Assembly: GCA_963966105.1 (NCBI GenBank)
Contig: CAWYQB010000758.1
Coordinates: 372,001-436,000, forward strand
DNA length: 64,000 nt
DNA from: Volucella zonaria
Lineage: Eukaryota > Arthropoda > Insecta > Diptera > Syrphidae
Direction: 5' to 3'
The translations under genes and the position numbers were made by a program. Of this stretch, positions 11,865 through 26,100 are shown one piece after another (the first letter of the stretch is position 1; every line of letters starts with the position of its first letter). The notes beneath the pieces were generated by a model. It made no database searches. It had not been told where the DNA came from and worked only from the letters and a program-made list of their open reading frames with translations.

Positions 11865-12197
11865 TATATTTTTTCCAATTGATTTTTTTATATTTCTGAC
11901 TATTTCTGACTATTTCTGACTATTTCTGACTTTGAAAAAAATATCGAAATTTTTCTTTCAACTTTTCTTTATTTATTATGAAAATTTAATTTTTCAGTTG
12001 ATTTTTCATTTTTCTTTCAACTTTTCTTTATTTATTATGAAAATTAAATTTTTCAGTTGATTTTTCATTTTTGGGACTTAGAAAAATTTTCGATTTTTTT
12101 TCTCATATAATCTGACCTTCTATGGAATTGTTCATTTTTACACTTCTCATAATATACCTTTTAAACACACAAACAGCAAATGGCATTCTAGCGGGAC
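11865..12197 (+). repeat. S4 unit, 333 bp, four CTGACT motifs (second)
   Basis: Same 10-bp expansion as the unit at 8160, in the second copy of the 3,705-bp block. The expansion happened once, before the block was duplicated. Confidence 0.92.
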
Positions 12198-13675
12198 TTA
12201 GAAAAATTTTCGAAATTTTCAAGAAAAAAAATTTTTGACATACACCTCAGTTTCATTGAGAAGTCTCTATTTCAAATGAATTCCACTTAAAAATCATATA
12301 TATATTTTTTCCAATTGATTTTTTTATATTTCTGACTATTTCTGACTTTGAAAAAAATATCGAAATTTTTCTTTCAACTTTTCTTTATTTATTATGAAAA
12401 TTTAATTTTTCAGTTGATTTTTAATTTTTCTTTCAACTTTTCTTTATTTATTATGAAAATTAAATTTTTCAGTTGATTTTTCATTTTTGGGACTTAGAAA
12501 AATTTTCGATTTTTTTTCTCATATAATCTGACCTTCTATGGAATTGTTCATTTTTACACTTCTCATAATATACCTTTTAAACACACAAACAGCAAATGGC
12601 ATTCTAGCGGGACTATATTTTTTCCAATTGATTTTTTTATATTTCTGACTATTTCTGACTATTTCTGACTTTGAAAAAAATATCGAAATTTTTCTTTCAA
12701 CTTTTCTTTATTTATTATGAAAATTTAATTTTTCAGTTGATTTTTCATTTTTCTTTCAACTTTTCTTTATTTATTATGAAAATTAAATTTTTCAGTTGAT
12801 TTTTCATTTTTGGGACTTAGAAAAATTTTCGATTTTTTTTCTCATATAATCTGACCTTCTATGGAATTGTTCATTTTTACACTTCTCATAATATACCTTT
12901 TAAACACACAAACAGCAAATGGCATTCTAGCGGGACTTAGAAAAATTTTCGAAATTTTCAAGAAAAAAAATTTTTGACATACACCTCAGTTTCATTGAGA
13001 AGTCTCTATTTCAAATGAATTCCACTTAAAAATCATATATATATTTTTTCCAATTGATTTTTTTATATTTCTGACTATTTCTGACTTTGAAAAAAATATC
13101 GAAATTTTTCTTTCAACTTTTCTTTATTTATTATGAAAATTGAATTTTTCAGTTGATTTTTCATTTTTCTTTCAACTTTTCTTTATTTATTATGAAAATT
13201 AAATTTTTCAGTTGATTTTTCATTTTTGGGACTTAGAAAAATTTTCGATTTTTTTTCTCATATAATCTGACCTTCTATGGAATTGTTCATTTTTACACTT
13301 CTCATAATATACCTTTTAAACACACAAACAGCAAATGGCATTCTAGCGGGACTATATTTTTTCCAATTGATTTTTTTATATTTCTGACTATTTCTGACTA
13401 TTTCTGACTTTGAAAAAAATATCGAAATTTTTCTTTCAACTTTTCTTTATTTATTATGAAAATTTAATTTTTCAGTTGATTTTTCATTTTTCTTTCAACT
13501 TTTCTTTATTTATTATGAAAATTAAATTTTTCAGTTGATTTTTCATTTTTGGGACTTAGAAAAATTTTCGATTTTTTTTCTCATATAATCTGACCTTCTA
13601 TGGAATTGTTCATTTTTACACTTCTCATAATATACCTTTTAAACACACAAACAGCAAATGGCATTCTAGCGGGAC

Positions 13676-14088
13676 TTAGAAAAATTTTCGAAATTTTCAA
13701 GAAAAAAAATTTTTGACATACACCTCAGTTTCATTGAGAAGTCTCTATTTCAAATGAATTCCACTTAAAAATCATATATATATTTTTTCCAATTGATTTT
13801 TTTATATTTCTGACTATTTCTGACTTTGAAAAAAATATCGAAATTTTTCTTTCAACTTTTCTTTATTTATTATGAAAATTTAATTTTTCAGTTGATTTTT
13901 CATTTTTCTTTCAACTTTTCTTTATTTATTATGAAAATTAAATTTGTCAGTTGATTTTTCATTTTTGGGACTTAGAAAAATTTTCGATTTTTTTTCTCAT
14001 ATAATCTGACCTATGGAATTGTTCATTTTTACACTTCTCATAATATACCTTTTAAACACACAAACAGCAAATGGCATTCTAGCGGGAC
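13676..14088 (+). repeat. Lq unit with 3-bp deletion (413 bp)
   Basis: A three-base loss at about 14011 shortens CTGACCTTCTATGG to CTGACCTATGG. The partner unit 3,705 bp to the left (9971) is intact, so the loss came after the duplication or is a sequencing error. Confidence 0.88.
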
Positions 14089-14827
14089 TATATTTTTTCC
14101 AATTGATTTTTTTATATTTCTGACTATTTCTGACTATTTCTGACTTTGAAAAAAATATCGAAATTTTTCTTTCAACTTTTCTTTATTTATTATGAAAATT
14201 TAATTTTTCAGTTGATTTTTCATTTTTCTTTCAACTTTTCTTTATTTATTATGAAAATTAAATTTTTCAGTTGATTTTTCATTTTTGGGACTTAGAAAAA
14301 TTTTCGATTTTTTTTCTCATATAATCTGACCTTCTATGGAATTGTTCATTTTTACACTTCTCATAATATACCTTTTAAACACACAAACAGCAAATGGCAT
14401 TCTAGCGGGACTTAGAAAAATTTTCGAAATTTTCAAGAAAAAAAATTTTTGACATACACCTCAGTTTCATTGAGAAGTCTCTATTTCAAATGAATTCCAC
14501 TTAAAAATCATATATATATATTTTCCAATTGATTTTTTTATATTTCTGACTATTTCTGACTTTGAAAAAAATATCGAAATTTTTCTTTCAACTTTTCTTT
14601 ATTTATTATGAAAATTTAATTTTTCAGTTGATTTTTCATTTTTCTTTCAACTTTTCTTTATTTATTATGAAAATTAAATTTGTCAGTTGATTTTTCATTT
14701 TTGGGACTTAGAAAAATTTTCGATTTTTTTTCTCATATAATCTGACCTTCTATGGAATTGTTCATTTTTACACTTCTCATAATATACCTTTTAAACACAC
14801 AAACAGCAAATGGCATTCTAGCGGGAC
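14089..14827 (+). repeat. Linker dimer between the B and C higher-order repeats (U39-U40)
   Basis: S 14089 and LQ 14412. The L unit is the first LQ in the window, with an extended TATA run (ATATATATATATTTTCC) together with TTTGTCAG. An L-L junction follows at 14827/14828. Confidence 0.9.
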
Positions 14828-17800
14828 TTAGAAAAATTTTCGAAATTTTCAAGAAAAAAAATTTTTGACATACACCTCAGTTTCATTGAGAAGTCTCTAT
14901 TTCAAATGAATTCCACTTAAAAATCATATATATATTTTTTCCAATTGATTTTTTTATATTTCTGACTATTTCTGACTTTGAAAAAAATATCGAAATTTTT
15001 CTTTCAACTTTTCTTTATTTATTATGAAAATTTAATTTTTCAGTTGATTTTTAATTTTTCTTTCAACTTTTCTTTATTTATTATGAAAATTAAATTTTTC
15101 AGTTGATTTTTCATTTTTGGGACTTAGAAAAATTTTCGATTTTTTTTCTCATATAATCTGACCTTCTATGGAATTGTTCATTTTTACACTTCTCATAATA
15201 TACCTTTTAAACACACAAACAGCAAATGGCATTCTAGCGGGACTATATTTTTTCCAATTGATTTTTTTATATTTCTGACTATTTCTGACTTTGAAAAAAA
15301 TATCGAAATTTTTCTTTCAACTTTTCTTTATTTATTATGAAAATTTAATTTTTCAGTTGATTTTTCATTTTTCTTTCAACTTTTCTTTATTTATTATGAA
15401 AATTAAATTTTTCAGTTGATTTTTCATTTTTGGGACTTAGAAAAATTTTCGATTTTTTTTCTCATATAATCTGACCTTCTATGGAATTGTTCATTTTTAC
15501 ACTTCTCATAATATACCTTTTAAACACACAAACAGCAAATGGCATTCTAGCGGGACTTAGAAAAATTTTCGAAATTTTCAAGAAAAAAAATTTTTGACAT
15601 ACACCTCAGTTTCATTGAGAAGTCTCTATTTCAAATGAATTCCACTTAAAAATCATATATATATTTTTTCCAATTGATTTTTTTATATTTCTGACTATTT
15701 CTGACTTTGAAAAAAATATCGAAATTTTTCTTTCAACTTTTCTTTATTTATTATGAAAATTGAATTTTTCAGTTGATTTTTCATTTTTCTTTCAACTTTT
15801 CTTTATTTATTATGAAAATTAAATTTTTCAGTTGATTTTTCATTTTTGGGACTTAGAAAAATTTTCGATTTTTTTTCTCATATAATCTGACCTTCTATGG
15901 AATTGTTCATTTTTACACTTCTCATAATATACCTTTTAAACACACAAACAGCAAATGGCATTCTAGCGGGACTTAGAAAAATTTTCGAAATTTTCAAGAA
16001 AAAAAATTTTTGACATACACCTCAGTTTCATTGAGAAGTCTCTATTTCAAATGAATTCCACTTAAAAATCATATATATATATTTTCCAATTGATTTTTTT
16101 ATATTTCTGACTATTTCTGACTTTGAAAAAAATATCGAAATTTTTCTTTCAACTTTTCTTTATTTATTATGAAAATTTAATTTTTCAGTTGATTTTTCAT
16201 TTTTCTTTCAACTTTTCTTTATTTATTATGAAAATTAAATTTGTCAGTTGATTTTTCATTTTTGGGACTTAGAAAAATTTTCGATTTTTTTTCTCATATA
16301 ATCTGACCTTCTATGGAATTGTTCATTTTTACACTTCTCATAATATACCTTTTAAACACACAAACAGCAAATGGCATTCTAGCGGGACTTAGAAAAATTT
16401 TCGAAATTTTCAAGAAAAAAAATTTTTGACATACACCTCAGTTTCATTGAGAAGTCTCTATTTCAAATGAATTCCACTTAAAAATCATATATATATTTTT
16501 TCCAATTGATTTTTTTATATTTCTGACTATTTCTGACTTTGAAAAAAATATCGAAATTTTTCTTTCAACTTTTCTTTATTTATTATGAAAATTTAATTTT
16601 TCAGTTGATTTTTAATTTTTCTTTCAACTTTTCTTTATTTATTATGAAAATTAAATTTTTCAGTTGATTTTTCATTTTTGGGACTTAGAAAAATTTTCGA
16701 TTTTTTTTCTCATATAATCTGACCTTCTATGGAATTGTTCATTTTTACACTTCTCATAATATACCTTTTAAACACACAAACAGCAAATGGCATTCTAGCG
16801 GGACTATATTTTTTCCAATTGATTTTTTTATATTTCTGACTATTTCTGACTATTTCTGACTTTGAAAAAAATATCGAAATTTTTCTTTCAACTTTTCTTT
16901 ATTTATTATGAAAATTTAATTTTTCAGTTGATTTTTCATTTTTCTTTCAACTTTTCTTTATTTATTATGAAAATTAAATTTTTCAGTTGATTTTTCATTT
17001 TTGGGACTTAGAAAAATTTTCGATTTTTTTTCTCATATAATCTGACCTTCTATGGAATTGTTCATTTTTACACTTCTCATAATATACCTTTTAAACACAC
17101 AAACAGCAAATGGCATTCTAGCGGGACTTAGAAAAATTTTCGAAATTTTCAAGAAAAAAAATTTTTGACATACACCTCAGTTTCATTGAGAAGTCTCTAT
17201 TTCAAATGAATTCCACTTAAAAATCATATATATATTTTTTCCAATTGATTTTTTTATATTTCTGACTATTTCTGACTTTGAAAAAAATATCGAAATTTTT
17301 CTTTCAACTTTTCTTTATTTATTATGAAAATTTAATTTTTCAGTTGATTTTTCATTTTTCTTTCAACTTTTCTTTATTTATTATGAAAATTAAATTTGTC
17401 AGTTGATTTTTCATTTTTGGGACTTAGAAAAATTTTCGATTTTTTTTCTCATATAATCTGACCTTCTATGGAATTGTTCATTTTTACACTTCTCATAATA
17501 TACCTTTTAAACACACAAACAGCAAATGGCATTCTAGCGGGACTTAGAAAAATTTTCGAAATTTTCAAGAAAAAAAATTTTTGACATACACCTCAGTTTC
17601 ATTGAGAAGTCTCTATTTCAAATGAATTCCACTTAAAAATCATATATATATTTTTTCCAATTGATTTTTTTATATTTCTGACTATTTCTGACTTTGAAAA
17701 AAATATCGAAATTTTTCTTTCAACTTTTCTTTATTTATTATGAAAATTTAATTTTTCAGTTGATTTTTAATTTTTCTTTCAACTTTTCTTTATTTATTAT

Positions 17801-20800
17801 GAAAATTAAATTTTTCAGTTGATTTTTCATTTTTGGGACTTAGAAAAATTTTCGATTTTTTTTCTCATATAATCTGACCTTCTATGGAATTGTTCATTTT
17901 TACACTTCTCATAATATACCTTTTAAACACACAAACAGCAAATGGCATTCTAGCGGGACTATATTTTTTCCAATTGATTTTTTTATATTTCTGACTATTT
18001 CTGACTATTTCTGACTTTGAAAAAAATATCGAAATTTTTCTTTCAACTTTTCTTTATTTATTATGAAAATTTAATTTTTCAGTTGATTTTTCATTTTTCT
18101 TTCAACTTTTCTTTATTTATTATGAAAATTAAATTTTTCAGTTGATTTTTCATTTTTGGGACTTAGAAAAATTTTCGATTTTTTTTCTCATATAATCTGA
18201 CCTTCTATGGAATTGTTCATTTTTACACTTCTCATAATATACCTTTTAAACACACAAACAGCAAATGGCATTCTAGCGGGACTTAGAAAAATTTTCGAAA
18301 TTTTCAAGAAAAAAAATTTTTGACATACACCTCAGTTTCATTGAGAAGTCTCTATTTCAAATGAATTCCACTTAAAAATCATATATATATTTTTTCCAAT
18401 TGATTTTTTTATATTTCTGACTATTTCTGACTTTGAAAAAAATATCGAAATTTTTCTTTCAACTTTTCTTTATTTATTATGAAAATTGAATTTTTCAGTT
18501 GATTTTTCATTTTTCTTTCAACTTTTCTTTATTTATTATGAAAATTAAATTTTTCAGTTGATTTTTCATTTTTGGGACTTAGAAAAATTTTCGATTTTTT
18601 TTCTCATATAATCTGACCTTCTATGGAATTGTTCATTTTTACACTTCTCATAATATACCTTTTAAACACACAAACAGCAAATGGCATTCTAGCGGGACTT
18701 AGAAAAATTTTCGAAATTTTCAAGAAAAAAAATTTTTGACATACACCTCAGTTTCATTGAGAAGTCTCTATTTCAAATGAATTCCACTTAAAAATCATAT
18801 ATATATTTTTTCCAATTGATTTTTTTATATTTCTGACTATTTCTGACTTTGAAAAAAATATCGAAATTTTTCTTTCAACTTTTCTTTATTTATTATGAAA
18901 ATTTAATTTTTCAGTTGATTTTTAATTTTTCTTTCAACTTTTCTTTATTTATTATGAAAATTAAATTTTTCAGTTGATTTTTCATTTTTGGGACTTAGAA
19001 AAATTTTCGATTTTTTTTCTCATATAATCTGACCTTCTATGGAATTGTTCATTTTTACACTTCTCATAATATACCTTTTAAACACACAAACAGCAAATGG
19101 CATTCTAGCGGGACTATATTTTTTCCAATTGATTTTTTTATATTTCTGACTATTTCTGACTATTTCTGACTTTGAAAAAAATATCGAAATTTTTCTTTCA
19201 ACTTTTCTTTATTTATTATGAAAATTTAATTTTTCAGTTGATTTTTCATTTTTCTTTCAACTTTTCTTTATTTATTATGAAAATTAAATTTTTCAGTTGA
19301 TTTTTCATTTTTGGGACTTAGAAAAATTTTCGATTTTTTTTCTCATATAATCTGACCTTCTATGGAATTGTTCATTTTTACACTTCTCATAATATACCTT
19401 TTAAACACACAAACAGCAAATGGCATTCTAGCGGGACTTAGAAAAATTTTCGAAATTTTCAAGAAAAAAAATTTTTGACATACACCTCAGTTTCATTGAG
19501 AAGTCTCTATTTCAAATGAATTCCACTTAAAAATCATATATATATTTTTTCCAATTGATTTTTTTATATTTCTGACTATTTCTGACTTTGAAAAAAATAT
19601 CGAAATTTTTCTTTCAACTTTTCTTTATTTATTATGAAAATTGAATTTTTCAGTTGATTTTTCATTTTTCTTTCAACTTTTCTTTATTTATTATGAAAAT
19701 TAAATTTTTCAGTTGATTTTTCATTTTTGGGACTTAGAAAAATTTTCGATTTTTTTTCTCATATAATCTGACCTTCTATGGAATTGTTCATTTTTACACT
19801 TCTCATAATATACCTTTTAAACACACAAACAGCAAATGGCATTCTAGCGGGACTATATTTTTTCCAATTGATTTTTTTATATTTCTGACTATTTCTGACT
19901 ATTTCTGACTTTGAAAAAAATATCGAAATTTTTCTTTCAACTTTTCTTTATTTATTATGAAAATTTAATTTTTCAGTTGATTTTTCATTTTTCTTTCAAC
20001 TTTTCTTTATTTATTATGAAAATTAAATTTTTCAGTTGATTTTTCATTTTTGGGACTTAGAAAAATTTTCGATTTTTTTTCTCATATAATCTGACCTTCT
20101 ATGGAATTGTTCATTTTTACACTTCTCATAATATACCTTTTAAACACACAAACAGCAAATGGCATTCTAGCGGGACTTAGAAAAATTTTCGAAATTTTCA
20201 AGAAAAAAAATTTTTGACATACACCTCAGTTTCATTGAGAAGTCTCTATTTCAAATGAATTCCACTTAAAAATCATATATATATTTTTTCCAATTGATTT
20301 TTTTATATTTCTGACTATTTCTGACTTTGAAAAAAATATCGAAATTTTTCTTTCAACTTTTCTTTATTTATTATGAAAATTGAATTTTTCAGTTGATTTT
20401 TCATTTTTCTTTCAACTTTTCTTTATTTATTATGAAAATTAAATTTTTCAGTTGATTTTTCATTTTTGGGACTTAGAAAAATTTTCGATTTTTTTTCTCA
20501 TATAATCTGACCTTCTATGGAATTGTTCATTTTTACACTTCTCATAATATACCTTTTAAACACACAAACAGCAAATGGCATTCTAGCGGGACTATATTTT
20601 TTCCAATTGATTTTTTTATATTTCTGACTATTTCTGACTATTTCTGACTTTGAAAAAAATATCGAAATTTTTCTTTCAACTTTTCTTTATTTATTATGAA
20701 AATTTAATTTTTCAGTTGATTTTTCATTTTTCTTTCAACTTTTCTTTATTTATTATGAAAATTAAATTTTTCAGTTGATTTTTCATTTTTGGGACTTAGA

Positions 20801-22393
20801 AAAATTTTCGATTTTTTTTCTCATATAATCTGACCTTCTATGGAATTGTTCATTTTTACACTTCTCATAATATACCTTTTAAACACACAAACAGCAAATG
20901 GCATTCTAGCGGGACTTAGAAAAATTTTCGAAATTTTCAAGAAAAAAAATTTTTGACATACACCTCAGTTTCATTGAGAAGTCTCTATTTCAAATGAATT
21001 CCACTTAAAAATCATATATATATTTTTTCCAATTGATTTTTTTATATTTCTGACTATTTCTGACTTTGAAAAAAATATCGAAATTTTTCTTTCAACTTTT
21101 CTTTATTTATTATGAAAATTTAATTTTTCAGTTGATTTTTCATTTTTCTTTCAACTTTTCTTTATTTATTATGAAAATTAAATTTTTCAGTTGATTTTTC
21201 ATTTTTGGGACTTAGAAAAATTTTCGATTTTTTTTCTCATATAATCTGACCTTCTATGGAATTGTTCATTTTTACACTTCTCATAATATACCTTTTAAAC
21301 ACACAAACAGCAAATGGCATTCTAGCGGGACTATATTTTTTCCAATTGATTTTTTTATATTTCTGACTATTTCTGACTATTTCTGACTTTGAAAAAAATA
21401 TCGAAATTTTTCTTTCAACTTTTCTTTATTTATTATGAAAATTGAATTTTTCAGTTGATTTTTCATTTTTCTTTCAACTTTTCTTTATTTATTATGAAAA
21501 TTAAATTTTTCAGTTGATTTTTCATTTTTGGGACTTAGAAAAATTTTCGATTTTTTTTCTCATATAATCTGACCTTCTATGGAATTGTTCATTTTTACAC
21601 TTCTCATAATATACCTTTTAAACACACAAACAGCAAATGGCATTCTAGCGGGACTTAGAAAAATTTTCGAAATTTTCAAGAAAAAAAATTTTTGACATAC
21701 ACCTCAGTTTCATTGAGAAGTCTCTATTTCAAATGAATTCCACTTAAAAATCATATATATATTTTTTCCAATTGATTTTTTTATATTTCTGACTATTTCT
21801 GACTTTGAAAAAAATATCGAAATTTTTCTTTCAACTTTTCTTTATTTATTATGAAAATTGAATTTTTCAGTTGATTTTTCATTTTTCTTTCAACTTTTCT
21901 TTATTTATTATGAAAATTAAATTTTTCAGTTGATTTTTCATTTTTGGGACTTAGAAAAATTTTCGATTTTTTTTCTCATATAATCTGACCTTCTATGGAA
22001 TTGTTCATTTTTACACTTCTCATAATATACCTTTTAAACACACAAACAGCAAATGGCATTCTAGCGGGACTATATTTTTTCCAATTGATTTTTTTATATT
22101 TCTGACTATTTCTGACTATTTCTGACTTTGAAAAAAATATCGAAATTTTTCTTTCAACTTTTCTTTATTTATTATGAAAATTTAATTTTTCAGTTGATTT
22201 TTCATTTTTCTTTCAACTTTTCTTTATTTATTATGAAAATTAAATTTTTCAGTTGATTTTTCATTTTTGGGACTTAGAAAAATTTTCGATTTTTTTTCTC
22301 ATATAATCTGACCTTCTATGGAATTGTTCATTTTTACACTTCTCATAATATACCTTTTAAACACACAAACAGCAAATGGCATTCTAGCGGGAC
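14828..22393 (+). repeat. Region C copy 1: 7,566-bp higher-order repeat, U41-U60
   Basis: Unit classes and starts: La 14828, S2 15244, Lb 15557, LQ 15973, La 16389, S 16805, Lq 17128, La 17544, S 17960, Lb 18283, La 18699, S 19115, Lb 19438, S 19854, Lb 20177, S 20593, Ld 20916, Sg 21332, Lb 21655, S 22071. L-L junctions are frequent (15972/15973, 16388/16389, 17543/17544, 18698/18699). The rare S2 and LQ members make the order easy to recognise again in copy 2. Confidence 0.93.
15244..15556 (+). repeat. S2 unit, 313 bp (region C copy 1)
   Basis: This S unit has two CTGACT motifs, as L units do, so it equals an L unit without the 103-bp module. It has normal CAACTTTT and ACCTTTTAAAC, unlike the S2m units further right. 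Confidence 0.92.
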
Positions 22394-22809
22394 TTAGAAA
22401 AATTTTCGAAATTTTCAAGAAAAAAAATTTTTGACATACACCTCAGTTTCATTGAGAAGTCTCTATTTCAAATGAATTCCACTTAAAAATCATATATATA
22501 TTTTTTCCAATTGATTTTTTTATATTTCTGACTATTTCTGACTTTGAAAAAAATATCGAAATTTTTGTTTCAACTTTTCTTTATTTATTATGAAAATTTA
22601 ATTTTTCAGTTGATTTTTAATTTTTCTTTCAACTTTTCTTTATTTATTATGAAAATTAAATTTTTCAGTTGATTTTTCATTTTTGGGACTTAGAAAAATT
22701 TTCGATTTTTTTTCTCATATAATCTGACCTTCTATGGAATTGTTCATTTTTACACTTCTCATAATATACCTTTTAAACACACAAACAGCAAATGGCATTC
22801 TAGCGGGAC
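22394..22809 (+). repeat. La unit with private G at 22567
   Basis: TTTTTGTTTCAAC replaces TTTTTCTTTCAAC. I did not see this change in the counterpart La units at 14828 and 30283. Confidence 0.85.
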
Positions 22810-23122
22810 TATATTTTTTCCAATTGATTTTTTTATATTTCTGACTATTTCTGACTTTGAAAAAAATATCGAAATTTTTCTTTCAACTTTTCTTTATTTA
22901 TTATGAAAATTTAATTTTTCAGTTGATTTTTCATTTTTCTTTCAACTTTTCTTTATTTATTATGAAAATTAAATTTTTCAGTTGATTTTTCATTTTTGGG
23001 ACTTAGAAAAATTTTCGATTTTTTTTCTCATATAATCTGACCTTCTATGGAATTGTTCATTTTTACACTTCTCATAATATACCTTTTAAACACACAAACA
23101 GCAAATGGCATTCTAGCGGGAC
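22810..23122 (+). repeat. S2 unit, 313 bp (region C copy 2)
   Basis: Counterpart of the unit at 15244, 7,566 bp to the right. It marks the C-block duplication. Confidence 0.92.
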
Positions 23123-26100
23123 TTAGAAAAATTTTCGAAATTTTCAAGAAAAAAAATTTTTGACATACACCTCAGTTTCATTGAGAAGTCTCTATTTCAA
23201 ATGAATTCCACTTAAAAATCATATATATATTTTTTCCAATTGATTTTTTTATATTTCTGACTATTTCTGACTTTGAAAAAAATATCGAAATTTTTCTTTC
23301 AACTTTTCTTTATTTATTATGAAAATTGAATTTTTCAGTTGATTTTTCATTTTTCTTTCAACTTTTCTTTATTTATTATGAAAATTAAATTTTTCAGTTG
23401 ATTTTTCATTTTTGGGACTTAGAAAAATTTTCGATTTTTTTTCTCATATAATCTGACCTTCTATGGAATTGTTCATTTTTACACTTCTCATAATATACCT
23501 TTTAAACACACAAACAGCAAATGGCATTCTAGCGGGACTTAGAAAAATTTTCGAAATTTTCAAGAAAAAAAATTTTTGACATACACCTCAGTTTCATTGA
23601 GAAGTCTCTATTTCAAATGAATTCCACTTAAAAATCATATATATATATTTTCCAATTGATTTTTTTATATTTCTGACTATTTCTGACTTTGAAAAAAATA
23701 TCGAAATTTTTCTTTCAACTTTTCTTTATTTATTATGAAAATTTAATTTTTCAGTTGATTTTTCATTTTTCTTTCAACTTTTCTTTATTTATTATGAAAA
23801 TTAAATTTGTCAGTTGATTTTTCATTTTTGGGACTTAGAAAAATTTTCGATTTTTTTTCTCATATAATCTGACCTTCTATGGAATTGTTCATTTTTACAC
23901 TTCTCATAATATACCTTTTAAACACACAAACAGCAAATGGCATTCTAGCGGGACTTAGAAAAATTTTCGAAATTTTCAAGAAAAAAAATTTTTGACATAC
24001 ACCTCAGTTTCATTGAGAAGTCTCTATTTCAAATGAATTCCACTTAAAAATCATATATATATTTTTTCCAATTGATTTTTTTATATTTCTGACTATTTCT
24101 GACTTTGAAAAAAATATCGAAATTTTTCTTTCAACTTTTCTTTATTTATTATGAAAATTTAATTTTTCAGTTGATTTTTAATTTTTCTTTCAACTTTTCT
24201 TTATTTATTATGAAAATTAAATTTTTCAGTTGATTTTTCATTTTTGGGACTTAGAAAAATTTTCGATTTTTTTTCTCATATAATCTGACCTTCTATGGAA
24301 TTGTTCATTTTTACACTTCTCATAATATACCTTTTAAACACACAAACAGCAAATGGCATTCTAGCGGGACTATATTTTTTCCAATTGATTTTTTTATATT
24401 TCTGACTATTTCTGACTATTTCTGACTTTGAAAAAAATATCGAAATTTTTCTTTCAACTTTTCTTTATTTATTATGAAAATTTAATTTTTCAGTTGATTT
24501 TTCATTTTTCTTTCAACTTTTCTTTATTTATTATGAAAATTAAATTTTTCAGTTGATTTTTCATTTTTGGGACTTAGAAAAATTTTCGATTTTTTTTCTC
24601 ATATAATCTGACCTTCTATGGAATTGTTCATTTTTACACTTCTCATAATATACCTTTTAAACACACAAACAGCAAATGGCATTCTAGCGGGACTTAGAAA
24701 AATTTTCGAAATTTTCAAGAAAAAAAATTTTTGACATACACCTCAGTTTCATTGAGAAGTCTCTATTTCAAATGAATTCCACTTAAAAATCATATATATA
24801 TTTTTTCCAATTGATTTTTTTATATTTCTGACTATTTCTGACTTTGAAAAAAATATCGAAATTTTTCTTTCAACTTTTCTTTATTTATTATGAAAATTTA
24901 ATTTTTCAGTTGATTTTTCATTTTTCTTTCAACTTTTCTTTATTTATTATGAAAATTAAATTTGTCAGTTGATTTTTCATTTTTGGGACTTAGAAAAATT
25001 TTCGATTTTTTTTCTCATATAATCTGACCTTCTATGGAATTGTTCATTTTTACACTTCTCATAATATACCTTTTAAACACACAAACAGCAAATGGCATTC
25101 TAGCGGGACTTAGAAAAATTTTCGAAATTTTCAAGAAAAAAAATTTTTGACATACACCTCAGTTTCATTGAGAAGTCTCTATTTCAAATGAATTCCACTT
25201 AAAAATCATATATATATTTTTTCCAATTGATTTTTTTATATTTCTGACTATTTCTGACTTTGAAAAAAATATCGAAATTTTTCTTTCAACTTTTCTTTAT
25301 TTATTATGAAAATTTAATTTTTCAGTTGATTTTTAATTTTTCTTTCAACTTTTCTTTATTTATTATGAAAATTAAATTTTTCAGTTGATTTTTCATTTTT
25401 GGGACTTAGAAAAATTTTCGATTTTTTTTCTCATATAATCTGACCTTCTATGGAATTGTTCATTTTTACACTTCTCATAATATACCTTTTAAACACACAA
25501 ACAGCAAATGGCATTCTAGCGGGACTATATTTTTTCCAATTGATTTTTTTATATTTCTGACTATTTCTGACTATTTCTGACTTTGAAAAAAATATCGAAA
25601 TTTTTCTTTCAACTTTTCTTTATTTATTATGAAAATTTAATTTTTCAGTTGATTTTTCATTTTTCTTTCAACTTTTCTTTATTTATTATGAAAATTAAAT
25701 TTTTCAGTTGATTTTTCATTTTTGGGACTTAGAAAAATTTTCGATTTTTTTTCTCATATAATCTGACCTTCTATGGAATTGTTCATTTTTACACTTCTCA
25801 TAATATACCTTTTAAACACACAAACAGCAAATGGCATTCTAGCGGGACTTAGAAAAATTTTCGAAATTTTCAAGAAAAAAAATTTTTGACATACACCTCA
25901 GTTTCATTGAGAAGTCTCTATTTCAAATGAATTCCACTTAAAAATCATATATATATTTTTTCCAATTGATTTTTTTATATTTCTGACTATTTCTGACTTT
26001 GAAAAAAATATCGAAATTTTTCTTTCAACTTTTCTTTATTTATTATGAAAATTGAATTTTTCAGTTGATTTTTCATTTTTCTTTCAACTTTTCTTTATTT

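Larger units (their letters stand above)
10387..14088 (+). repeat. Region B copy 2: 3,702-bp higher-order repeat, U29-U38
   Basis: Unit classes and starts: S 10387, La 10710, Sc 11126, Ld 11449, S4 11865, La 12198, S 12614, Lb 12937, S 13353, Lq 13676 (413 bp). It matches copy 1 unit for unit. The one difference I saw is a 3-bp loss at about 14011, where CTGACCTTCTATGG has become CTGACCTATGG. The next unit (S, 14089) also matches the unit after copy 1. Confidence 0.93.
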
